Shown piece after piece: positions 1 through 9,200 of a stretch of 64,000 bases of DNA. A program made the position numbers and the translations under genes. The stretch's first letter is position 1. Every line of letters starts with the position of its first letter. The stretch comes from Methanobacterium sp. BRmetb2 (GTDB lineage Archaea > Methanobacteriota > Methanobacteria > Methanobacteriales > Methanobacteriaceae), in the NCBI GenBank assembly GCA_003491285.1, contig CP022705.1, positions 1,423,501 to 1,487,500 on the forward strand, written 5' to 3'. The notes beneath the pieces are model-generated. The model was not told the DNA's origin and did not search any database. It saw nothing but the letters and a program-made list of their open reading frames with translations.

Positions 1-1
1 C

Positions 2-478
2 AATGAGGATGCAGTAAGAAGGGTTTATTCAATCAAAAAGAGAGAATATGGTAAACCAATTTCAGTATGTGTTTCCAGTGTTGATGAAATTGATAAAATA
101 GCTTTTCTGGATTTAAGTTCAAAGAGATTTATTGAAAAAATATTGCCCGGTCCATTTACCGTGATTTTAGACAGGAAAGATCACGTACCCGATATTTTAA
201 CGGCAGGCAGTAAAAAAATAGGTGTTAGGATTCCAAATAGTCCTCTGTGCATGGAATTATCAAGAGAATTTCCCATAACTACCACCAGTGCAAATTTATC
301 TGGAGGAAAGGTATTAGAATCTGTTGATGATATTTTAAGGGAATTAGGGGAAGCAGTTGATGTGGTTATTGATGCAGGTCCGATAAGAAAAGCCCAACCT
401 TCGACAGTGATTGATCTAACTGGTTCCAAACCAAAAATTTTGCGAAAGGGATCTGATTTACCTTTTTATATTATTTAG
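2..478 (+). CDS. Sua5/YciO/YrdC family protein (threonylcarbamoyl-AMP synthase), 3' part
   Basis: The reading frame is open from base 2 to the stop at 476-478, so the 5' end lies outside the window; 158 residues are visible. The peptide has the YrdC-type signatures: a KPISV strand, a LPGPFT loop and a TTTSANLSG motif, which in this family form the nucleotide and threonine/bicarbonate pocket. The family makes threonylcarbamoyl-AMP from threonine, bicarbonate and ATP for the t6A37 modification of ANN-decoding tRNAs in the cytoplasm. The visible part matches the C-terminal two thirds of the single-domain YrdC form; an additional Sua5 C-terminal domain is absent because the protein ends soon after the core. 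A YciO-like paralogue cannot be excluded without the N-terminus. Confidence 0.85.
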   Translation, partial: NEDAVRRVYSIKKREYGKPISVCVSSVDEIDKIAFLDLSSKRFIEKILPGPFTVILDRKDHVPDILTAGSKKIGVRIPNSPLCMELSREFPITTTSANLSGGKVLESVDDILRELGEAVDVVIDAGPIRKAQPSTVIDLTGSKPKILRKGSDLPFYII

Positions 479-659
479 AGTATTTACAGTTTCATTTATT
501 AATCATCCCACTAAATTATTATTAGAGTTAATGAGAAAAATTTTTTAGTCTAATTTCTTTTAATGTGCTAATGCCCCTAAAAGGAAATTGAAATGTAACT
601 TTTTTTTAGTGTAAATATTATTTATTATAAAAAATCTAAAGATTAAATGAGGAATAAAT

Positions 660-1373
660 TTGAATGTATTATCAAATATGAAAAAAAACGCCAAGATACC
701 TGTAGGATGTTCAATTGATCATATTATGGGGGGTGGTGTTGAGAAAGGAACCTTAACTCAATTTTATGGCCCACCGGGGTCTGGTAAGACTAATATAACA
801 CTTAATTTAGCTGTAAAAACTGCTAAAAATGGTAAAAAAGTTATTTATATTGATACTGAGGGCGGAATATCTATTGATAGGATTAAACAGATAGCTGGAA
901 ATCATTTTGATAATTTGGCTGGTAGAATAATAGTATTTGAACCCACAACATTTAAAGAACAGAATGAAACTTTAAATAAAATAGAATACCTCATAGAATC
1001 TAAAAAAGAAGAGGTTGATGTTATTATATTGGATTCTGCAGTGGCACTATATCGTTTAAAAGAAAAAAATTCACAACAGTTTAATCGTGAGTTAGGAATG
1101 CAGATGGCACTTTTATCTAGGATAGCCCGTAAATATAATGTGGCAGTTATTATTACGAATCATATTTACTCTGTTTTTGATGACAATGGACACGGCTCAA
1201 TAGAACCTGTGGGCGGAACTATATTGAAATATTGGAGTAAAACCATGGTTGAACTGGAAAAAGGGGATACTATTGGAGAGAGAATTGCTGTTTTAAAAAG
1301 ACATAGAAACCGTCCAGAAGGACTAAAAGCAAGATTTATGATAGTTGATACTGGATTAAAGAATTGTGTCTAA
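660..1373 (+). CDS. radB: RadB, RecA-superfamily DNA repair/recombination protein
   Basis: This 237-residue protein has the single RecA-like ATPase core of euryarchaeal RadB. It lacks the N-terminal HhH domain of RadA, and its length fits the family. The Walker A motif GPPGSGKT is at residues 37-44, after the typical KIPVGCSID and GGGVEKG segments. A hydrophobic DVIILDSAVAL strand near residue 120 supplies Walker B, and an IITNHIY segment follows. RadB is thought to assist RadA in recombination. The start is TTG at 660, supported by a GAGGAA ribosome binding site 5 bases upstream; the first ATG is at codon 7. It stands alone between a 181-base upstream gap and a 304-base downstream gap. Confidence 0.93.
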   Translation: MNVLSNMKKNAKIPVGCSIDHIMGGGVEKGTLTQFYGPPGSGKTNITLNLAVKTAKNGKKVIYIDTEGGISIDRIKQIAGNHFDNLAGRIIVFEPTTFKEQNETLNKIEYLIESKKEEVDVIILDSAVALYRLKEKNSQQFNRELGMQMALLSRIARKYNVAVIITNHIYSVFDDNGHGSIEPVGGTILKYWSKTMVELEKGDTIGERIAVLKRHRNRPEGLKARFMIVDTGLKNCV

Positions 1374-1677
1374 TTTTTCAATATGTTAACTGTAATGAAA
1401 AATGATACAAGTATCTCTTGAAGCTTTTAATGGTTCATGAAATGGAACTATTTTAAATTTGATTCTGTTAAATTTATTAATAAGAGTAAATAATACTGTT
1501 ATAATCATAATTGAATTGTAATTTTTTAACAATTTAATTAACTTTTAAAAAAATAAAATAATATAAAGTGAATTTAGTCACTATAAAAATTCTAAGTAAC
1601 TTCTAATCGTATAAAAAAAATTAGATTAGGACTTAAAATAATAAACACGCATTAAATAATGATCTAATGGTCGTGAT
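1374..1677. other. Intergenic region with a small inverted repeat
   Basis: This 304-base AT-rich stretch lies between radB and the aminotransferase. No open frame in it looks coding. An inverted repeat AGTGA / TCACT with a 6-base loop lies at 1567-1582, about 95 bases before the aminotransferase, and could be an operator. A weak GTTC/GAAC hairpin near 1430-1447 follows radB. No RNA gene is recognisable. Confidence 0.5.
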
Positions 1678-2841
1678 ATGATGATTTCGCCAAAAAAATA
1701 TGCAAGAGCTGCAAAAATATTACCTAAAGGTTTTAAAACAGCAAATGAATTTTTCAATTATATCTACCAAGAAAAAGACATGATCTGGATGGGTCAAAAC
1801 ACCAATCATTTACATAAAAACAAAGATATAATGGACGCCATGATTGGATGCATTGAAAATCGAGATTACTCTAAATATCCTCCACCAGAAGGATTTCCTG
1901 AGTTAAAAGATTTAATTAGAAAAGATTTAGGTTTAGGTAATGAATTCGATGTTTTAGTTACAGCGGGCGGTACTGAATCTCTTTATCTAAGTATTAATGA
2001 TATTATGGATCCTACAGATAATATCTTAACCTGTGATCCTGGTTACCTTATTATAGATAACTTTGCAACTAGATTTGGTGAAAGGGTAATTTCAGTTCCT
2101 ATATACAATCCAGAATGTAACTACAAATTAACACCTCAACTAGTTAGAGAATACATGAATGAGAAAACCAAGTTAGTCTCACTTGTAGATCCTCTAAATC
2201 CCCTGGGGTCCTGTTACAATAAAGAGGAATTAAAAGAATTTGCAGAGATTGCCAGAGAAAATGATTTATATTTACTGCATGATATCACTTACAGGGATTT
2301 TGCCCGGAAACATAATTTGATGGCAAAATACGCACCGGAACATACTATAACTGTATTCAGTTTCTCTAAAATATTTGGGATGGCTGGGCTGCGTATAGGT
2401 GCTATAGTAGGGATTTGCGATGTAGTTGATTCAGTAAAAAGTATTGTTATAAATGATTTAGGAACAAATGTAGTTTCTCAGCATGGTGCAATGGCAGCAT
2501 TAAAATCAAAAAGTAGCTGGCTGGATCATATTACTGGCACCACCCGGAAAAATCAGAAAATTATCAAAAACGCGGTTGATGAAGTAGAAGGAGCTTTTAT
2601 ACCAGTTTATCCATCTGATGGTAATATGCTGGCTATAGATATGTATGAAACTGGAATAAAACCAGCCGATGTTTCTGAATTACTCCTCGATAGAAAAATT
2701 TTTGTTAGAGAAGGATCCTACACCAGCAGATTATTTGGGCACAGATATTTAAGGGTGAGCTTCTCTATACCTAAAGTACAAGTGGAAACATTCGCCACCA
2801 ACTTTTTAGAGGTAATGGATTCTTTAAAACCTTCAAAATAA
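1678..2841 (+). CDS. PLP-dependent aminotransferase, class I/II fold
   Basis: A 387-residue fold-type I aminotransferase. Visible landmarks are the AGGTES segment (about 96-101) that contacts PLP phosphate, DPLNPLG (171-177) with the conserved NP-G turn, the HDITYRDF strand (201-208) with the PLP-contacting Asp and Tyr, the Schiff-base lysine in FSFSK at residue 231, and a C-terminal LRVSF with the carboxylate-binding arginine. It transfers amino groups between an amino acid and a 2-oxo acid in the cytoplasm. The substrate cannot be read from sequence; aspartate or histidinol-phosphate-like activity is possible. Two ATG codons are in tandem (1678 and 1681), with a weak GTGAT-type ribosome binding site just before. 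It has no operon partner. Confidence 0.85.
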   Translation: MMISPKKYARAAKILPKGFKTANEFFNYIYQEKDMIWMGQNTNHLHKNKDIMDAMIGCIENRDYSKYPPPEGFPELKDLIRKDLGLGNEFDVLVTAGGTESLYLSINDIMDPTDNILTCDPGYLIIDNFATRFGERVISVPIYNPECNYKLTPQLVREYMNEKTKLVSLVDPLNPLGSCYNKEELKEFAEIARENDLYLLHDITYRDFARKHNLMAKYAPEHTITVFSFSKIFGMAGLRIGAIVGICDVVDSVKSIVINDLGTNVVSQHGAMAALKSKSSWLDHITGTTRKNQKIIKNAVDEVEGAFIPVYPSDGNMLAIDMYETGIKPADVSELLLDRKIFVREGSYTSRLFGHRYLRVSFSIPKVQVETFATNFLEVMDSLKPSK

Positions 2842-3000
2842 ATTCAATTGAAGGATATCCTTAAAACAAATTTATTGGAGTTTTTATGGATTCCTTCTAC
2901 AATCTTTTTTTAATACAATGATTACAACTTATGTTATTACGTTATAGCCTTAATATTAATATTTACTATTTTAGTGAGCAAAAAAAGTAAAAATATCTAA

Positions 3001-3013
3001 CCCCGTGACGGGG
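3001..3013. other. GC-rich perfect palindrome between convergent genes
   Basis: CCCCGT-G-ACGGGG, two 6-base arms around one base, stands out in very AT-rich DNA. It lies between the convergent ends of the aminotransferase (2841) and the CPBP protease (3062). As RNA it could form a short CCCCG/CGGGG hairpin with a TGA loop on either strand, so a bidirectional terminator is the simplest reading. There is no long T-tract directly after it on the plus strand. Confidence 0.4.
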
Positions 3014-3061
3014 GTATAGTAGGGTTAAAGATATAAAATAATACTAATTGTTTTGTTCTTT

Positions 3062-3847
3062 TTAATTGGGTATTTGTGGATCTGATTTTTTGGTGTGGTG
3101 AAATGTGTAGTACCAAAATATTATTAAAAACAATACATTAATTCCTAGACCCAAAAATCCTCTTTCGGGATCGAAAATTGTGATTGGTGTTATTCCTAAT
3201 ACCCCTACTGCAGTTCCAAATCCAAATAATATATAATTTACACTATTCCATATTGTGTGTGACAGGGAACTTACTATAATAGATCCTGAACGATATCGTA
3301 TAATAGCCATAATAGCCCCGCCAGTGAATACAGTGCTTAAATATAATGGTATTAAATTATAAGCTCCTCCTAATCCCCCACCTAAAAAAAACAGGGGTAT
3401 ATGCCATATAGTAAATGCTAAAGAGGTTAAAACTATTATCAATTTGGGAGTGTAATCATATTTTTCCATTATCCCAAATAGCCACCCTCTGAAAAATCCT
3501 TCCTCGGTAGTAACAGTTAAAATGAGTGTAGAGAAAAAAAGTACTAAAAACGCAGTTAAAGTTGCAAAAGTTATGTTTATTTGGCCTAAATTACCAGTTA
3601 TAGTAGCTAAACTGATAACTATTAATGCGCTTATTAATGGATACGCCATAGCGATAAAATACTCTTTTCTTTTACTAAATATTAATCCAAGATCTTTAGC
3701 ATTCATTTTTGTATAATAAGCAAAAATTAAGATTATTGGGAATAATAGTGTTGCCTGAAGGTTTTCTTTTCCCGTTAAAAACGGTGCTAAAGCGGTTATA
3801 ACCAATGCAATTATAAATCCTAGTAATGGAATATACTTTTTATTCAT
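3062..3847 (-). CDS. CPBP family intramembrane glutamic endopeptidase (CAAX protease/Abi)
   Basis: A 261-residue polytopic membrane protein with about eight hydrophobic segments. It carries the CPBP catalytic motifs: EEGFFR at residues 115-120 (EExxxR), a histidine in the next membrane helix (FTIWH, H149), and SHTIWN at 196-201 (HxxxN). In Rce1-like and bacteriocin-immunity relatives these residues form the intramembrane active site. The substrate is unknown. The gene is monocistronic, reads away from the large AT-rich gap, and lies at the edge of the accessory island. Members of this family occur in immunity and prenyl-protein processing; sequence alone does not choose between them. Confidence 0.85.
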   Translation of the reverse strand: MNKKYIPLLGFIIALVITALAPFLTGKENLQATLLFPIILIFAYYTKMNAKDLGLIFSKRKEYFIAMAYPLISALIVISLATITGNLGQINITFATLTAFLVLFFSTLILTVTTEEGFFRGWLFGIMEKYDYTPKLIIVLTSLAFTIWHIPLFFLGGGLGGAYNLIPLYLSTVFTGGAIMAIIRYRSGSIIVSSLSHTIWNSVNYILFGFGTAVGVLGITPITIFDPERGFLGLGINVLFLIIFWYYTFHHTKKSDPQIPN

Positions 3848-5017
3848 TTTTTTAACCTCTTTTTATTCTTAACCTCTTTTATTATATGTTTCATTCTAAT
3901 TTTTTGTAGTATTTATATCGTCAACCCCTGACAAGTGTGTGTAAAGTTCATAATATAGATACTTATCTACTAATTTGTAATTTCAGAACCATAACACAAT
4001 AAACCACATATTAATTTGAATTATAACTGTGAAAACTTTTTCAGCAAATTATGGGGTAATAATTTTTGATCATACCATTGTGGTTTAATTTCATTAAATA
4101 ATGATAAATATTAATAAGTGTTTAAAAGAATGAAATGCTGTTGTTGAGTTTTTTTCTCAGGGTAAATAGACAATATTAATTAGGAAATATCAAACCAATT
4201 TTAAAGATTTTCTTCTTTATCTTAGTTACATTTATGCTAATAAATAAAAAATAATTAGATAGTTTTCAAAAAAAAATTAATCTTTCGTAGAAAAAAATAA
4301 ACTGCCAAAGTTAGATGAAGATAAAATAGGGATTAAATATTATGTCAGTGTAGAGAAAAATTATTGAAAAGACCCCAAACAGAATTGATAGTTTAAAAAA
4401 ACAATTTATTTGGGCTATTGGGCATTTTAGATTTTATTTGAATGGAAAAAATGCTAGTTTGTGGGTTTTAAGAGTATATAAACTAAGAAAACAGTGCTGG
4501 TTAAAAAAGTTACTATCCCTATTTTACATGTAAATTTAAAAGAAGATATTTCATGGGATGGAATTGAATTAGTAATTAGTCATTCAAAGTTTTCAAAAAT
4601 AGTGAATAGAATAAAAATTATCAAAATGATGATAAATAACAGTGCATTGGAATTAATTCTATTATGTGGTTTCTTAATATCGGGTATGATGACTTAATGA
4701 TTTGATAGTACTTGAATGATAGTTGTGGGTTATTTTCCATGGTCAAGTAGTTTACTGTTTTTTAATTTTATTTTGAATAGTAAGATTGAACATATATCCG
4801 GAAATATTAATTTTCATTAATTTTTGTTCAATTACATTAAAATGACATTTTAGCTCATATTGATTTTTGATTCAAAATAAATCCTGAAAACATTTATTGT
4901 TTTAAATCCAAGGTATTCATTCAATATTCATCTCACGATGTGCTTAATATTATATCAAATTTAATAACATTTAACAAATAAATTAGATTTATATTTAGGT
5001 TTTAATGGTTTGATTTG
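3848..5017. other. Large AT-rich intergenic region without a convincing gene
   Basis: About 1.17 kb separates the divergent CPBP protease and DUF4238 genes. All frames are interrupted often. The only notable stretches are a GTG-started 67-codon frame at 4494-4697 and a stretch of about 60 codons from 4354 without a plausible start codon; neither has a ribosome binding site or recognisable motif. The gap is unusually long for this compact chromosome and may hold decayed genes, an unannotated RNA or the scar of an earlier insertion. No tRNA, CRISPR repeat or transposase end was recognised. Confidence 0.5.
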
Positions 5018-6019
5018 ATGAGTAAAAGTAAAAAGCATCATTATGTCCCTCAATTACATCTGAAACATTTCGCAAATGCTAAAACTTCCCGTGGAAAGAA
5101 AAATTATTCTGTTTATTTTTATGATAAAAAAGATGATATCAAGGGTAAAGTTAATATAAAGAAAGCAGCTATGGAGAATTATTTCCATGGTAAAGGGGAA
5201 TCAGGGCAAATAATTGAAGATACTATGGGAAGATTTGAAACCAAAGTAGCTCCTGTTTATCGAGACTTAATTTCATATAAAGACCATCAAATTCTAGAAA
5301 ATATTAAATCTAGGGTTATTATATCTGCATTTATTACAATTCAACATATTAGAACTTTAAAAAGTAGGGAAGAGATCAGATCTACATTTAAAATGGCTAA
5401 AGAGGAATTATTTGAACAATTTGATGATGATCGATCCAGGGAAGTTATCGAAAAATATTACCCAGAAGAAGAAGTTGAAGAAGTGCATTTAAGTTTAATT
5501 AATCAGAAAGTCCTATCTGATCTTACGAAGATACTATATGACAAAAAATGGATTCTCTTAGAAAATAATACGGATTTTCCATTTTGGACGTCTGATAATC
5601 CGGTAGCTAGATATAATCCTCTGGATCTCAGTCCTTACGGGAATTTAGGTGTCGCATCTTGGGGAATTCAAATATACTTCCCATTAAACACTAAACTTTG
5701 TTTATGCTTATTAGATCCTGAAAGATATAGGACATATAATAACTTAGAGAAAGTCAAATTTAAAGATATAAATCAGAATATTAAAAATGCTGAGAAATCT
5801 ATAATTGAAGATATAGATGAAATAGAGTTTATTAACGGTTTACAAATTATAGAATCCTATCGACAAATTTTTTCCAAATTTGATAACTTTTCATTAGCCA
5901 AAAAGATGATTAAAGAGAATCCAAACATGAAAAATTTGGAAAATGAAATAGAAGTTAATTTTCAAAAAGAATTCCGACCAGGGTCCGGTTTAATACATAC
6001 TAGAAATATAAGGAAATAA
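5018..6019 (+). CDS. DUF4238 domain protein
   Basis: A soluble 333-residue protein opening with KHHYVPQLHLKHFA (about residues 6-19), the hallmark of DUF4238, whose members typically begin HHYVPxxxLxxF. A second family hallmark, TSDNPV, is in the middle (about 195-200) after a PFW segment. The function of the family is not established; the histidines and the conserved Asp/Asn suggest a metal-dependent enzyme, but that is inference. I chose the ATG at 5018, which follows a possible TTG at 5015; there is no strong ribosome binding site. It lies 270 bases before the giant nuclease-like gene on the same strand. The two share an island surrounded by housekeeping genes, which suggests an accessory, possibly defensive role. 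Confidence 0.75.
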   Translation: MSKSKKHHYVPQLHLKHFANAKTSRGKKNYSVYFYDKKDDIKGKVNIKKAAMENYFHGKGESGQIIEDTMGRFETKVAPVYRDLISYKDHQILENIKSRVIISAFITIQHIRTLKSREEIRSTFKMAKEELFEQFDDDRSREVIEKYYPEEEVEEVHLSLINQKVLSDLTKILYDKKWILLENNTDFPFWTSDNPVARYNPLDLSPYGNLGVASWGIQIYFPLNTKLCLCLLDPERYRTYNNLEKVKFKDINQNIKNAEKSIIEDIDEIEFINGLQIIESYRQIFSKFDNFSLAKKMIKENPNMKNLENEIEVNFQKEFRPGSGLIHTRNIRK

Positions 6020-6289
6020 ATTTTTCCCAAAGATCATTCCAACTATCCAATTATAAATTTATAAATGTAATCGTTATTCGATCATTTTGTTCGTCATGTT
6101 GCAGTAGGACAAGTAATGATTTTAGTGCCAAATGGATAATCAGTTTATGTGTTGGTTTTTCGCATTAAATAATCGTCTTAATTTTAAATTTTTGACTGAT
6201 TAAGAGATCTTGAGATAAAGTTTACGTAACCGGAAGAAAATAATATTTATTATATTATTATGAAAGTGTAAATTGAATGGGGTGAAACG
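6020..6289 (+). promoter_or_regulatory. Promoter region of the giant accessory gene
   Basis: This 270-base gap contains an extended TATA-like run at about 6241-6260 (AATATTTATTATATTATTA). It is followed by a clear GGGGTGAAA ribosome binding site at about 6279-6287, directly before the ATG at 6290. The presence of its own promoter suggests the large gene is transcribed independently of the DUF4238 gene. Confidence 0.45.
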
Positions 6290-9200
6290 ATGGAACCAAT
6301 ACTGTGGATTGATAGTACAGATTTAAAAAACTGGGCTAAGCGCCGAGAGTGTCATGGATATCTTCCACTTTTAATGCGCCGTCTTATTAGAGCCACTGCT
6401 AAAAATATTTCGCACATTTTTTTTCCAGCAGGAGATAGTGTTTCTAGTCCGGGTTGGGATGGCTTTCTTGAAGTTTCTGAAGGTACTGAATTTATTCCTG
6501 AAGGAGTTTCTGTATGGGAAATGGGATGCAATCGAGACGTAAAGGTCAAAGCAGATAATGATTATGAAAAACGGAAGGAAAATATTTCAGGAATAAATCC
6601 ATCTGAAACAACGTATATATTTGTATCTCCTAGAGCTTGGACTAAAAATAAAAAATGGTGTGAAGAAAAGAAAGCAGATGGATTTTGGAAAGATGTGAAG
6701 GCATATAATGCTGCAACACTAGAAGAATGGATTGAACAAGCGCCGGCTGTTGGGATATGGTTAGGTCAACTTATAGGAAAGTATCCTGAAGGAGTAAAAG
6801 CACTTGTAGATTGGTGGGATGAATGGAATAAGAGTACTAGTCCACCCCTTACAACAGAACTTGTTTTGGCAGGTAGGGATAAACAAGTTAAAAAACTTCA
6901 CAAAGAGTTGGAATCTTCATCTTCTCAAATCACTGTTCAATCAGCTACTATTGATGAATCAATAGCTTTTTTGGCTGCTGTAATAAATTCATTGCCTGAA
7001 GAAGAGCGAGAGTATTATTTGTCAAGGAGTATTGTTATAAACGATTCTGAAGCTTTTGAACATGTTTCCATAACTATACGCAGTGAATTATTGCTTGTAC
7101 CTGAATTTAAGGAGATTAAGGGATTTGCATTGGCTACACAAAAAGGTCATGGAGTATATATTCCAGTTGGTTCAGATAACACTGTTGCTAACCCAAACAT
7201 TGTTCTTCCAAGACTAGGCAGAGATGCATTCATTTCAGCACTTGAAGAAATGGGATTATCAAATGAAAATTCCCAAAAATACGCAAGGAATACTGGAAGA
7301 AGTCTTACAGTTTTAAGAAGGCAATTAATGGGTTATACCAATCAGCCAGAATGGGCTAAATCAGATTCTGCTAGTGATATTATTCCTGCATTATTAGTTG
7401 GGTGTTGGGTGGAATCAAATAATGCAGATAAAGAAATTATAGGAAAGATAGCTGGTGAATCATATAAAACTTATTCTCAGAAATTATATTCCTGGCGAAA
7501 TCAGCAAGATTCTCCTATATTGAAAATTGGAGAATTTTGGCGATTAGTTTCAGCTATGGATGCCTTTTTTGCACTCGCTCCTTTTATTACTCAAATTAAT
7601 CTTGAACATTTTAAGGATATAGTTTTAACAGTTTTTAGGAGCTTAGATCCAGCACTTGAACTTGAACCAGAGGAACGTTGGATGGCTACTGTGCATGGTA
7701 AAGTCCCATTATATTCAAATCATATAAGGAATGGCATTATTCAAGTGCTTATTCTTATTGGAGTTTTTGGGGATGATGCAAAGGTATCTTTATCAACTTC
7801 AGCTCAAACTTGGGTTGATAGTATAATCCGGGAATTATTGCAAGATGCAGAATGTAATCTTTGGATGTCACTTGATGATGTCTTGCCACTAATTGCTGAA
7901 GCATCCCCTAAATCATTTATGGATGCTGTAGATTTTTCTTTATATGGGGATGAAAAACCGATTATGTGCTTATTTGAAGAGACACAAGGTATTATGGGGC
8001 CATCAGCTAATCATTCTAGTTTGATCTGGGCTTTAGAACATTTATCTTGGAGTCCTGAATTATTACCTAGAGTTGCTCTTATTTTGGGGAAATTAGCAAA
8101 GTATGATCCCGATTCTGAAAGTAGAGTGATCAATCGACCAAAGAATAGCTTACGTGATATTTTTCTCTTGTGGAATTTTCAAACTTATGCATCTTTTGAG
8201 AAACGTTTAGAGGTTTTAGATTTATTAATAGATAAATATCCTGAAGTTGGGTGGAATCTTTTAGTGGATTTGATGCCTAAAGATCATGATACTGTTTATG
8301 TAAAATCTCAAACGATTTGGAGGCAATTCTCGGAAACTCCAAAACCTGAAGTTACTATGGCGGAGTATTATGCGAACACCATAGAAATAATCAATCGATT
8401 GTTAAGTTATGTTGGATCCAATGGGCAACGTTGGGTTAACGTCATGGATAATTTCGCTTCACTTCCAGTGGATGAAAGAAATAGAATTATTGAAAAACTT
8501 TCTTCTGATGTGGATAGAATTTTAGTTGGTCGTTATGAATTGTGGAATAAACTTCGAGAAATAATTTCCCGTCATCGTTCATATCCTGATTCTGATTGGT
8601 CCCTTCCAGAAGAAGAATTACAATATCTTGAAGGAATTTATCTGTCTTTAGAACCAGATGATGCAATTGATCGGGTTTGTTGGCTTTTTGATGGTTTGCC
8701 TGATTTATTAGAAGGGGTTAGAATCGAAGATCATCATGAAAATGATGAACATTTTATTCAACTTCGGATAGGGGCTTTAAATGTGATTAAGGATGAACAT
8801 GGCTTTGAAGGTTTAATAAAATTAGCAAAAAGAATTAAAAATTCCCAGTATATAGGCACAGCATTAGCTGAAGATGATTTAGATTCTATTGAAGAAGAAA
8901 AACTTTATTCTTTGCTTGAAGATGAAGATGAAACTAAAATGATTTTTGTTAAAGCATATATTTTCCACAAATCATTTAGTGATGAAGAATGGATTTCAAA
9001 TCTAGTTCAAAAAGTTAAAACCGAAAATTGGCAAGATAAAAAGATCATAAATTGTTTCACTGCTTTTCCATCGAGAATGTTTGTATGGGACCTATTAAAT
9101 TCTTTTGATAAAAACATACAAGAATCATATTGGAAGAAATGTGGATTTGGAGGAATAAGGGGAGCAACTGAAGATAAAATTTATTATTTAAAACAAATAG

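Noticed and set aside
4354..4533. Open stretch with peptide-like content (starts IIEKTPNRID) on the plus strand
   Set aside because: It follows an in-frame stop, has no start codon or ribosome binding site, and only about 60 codons; too weak to call even as a pseudogene.
4494..4697. 67-codon GTG-started open frame in the large intergenic gap
   Set aside because: No ribosome binding site, no recognisable motif, AT-driven composition; more likely non-coding or decayed.
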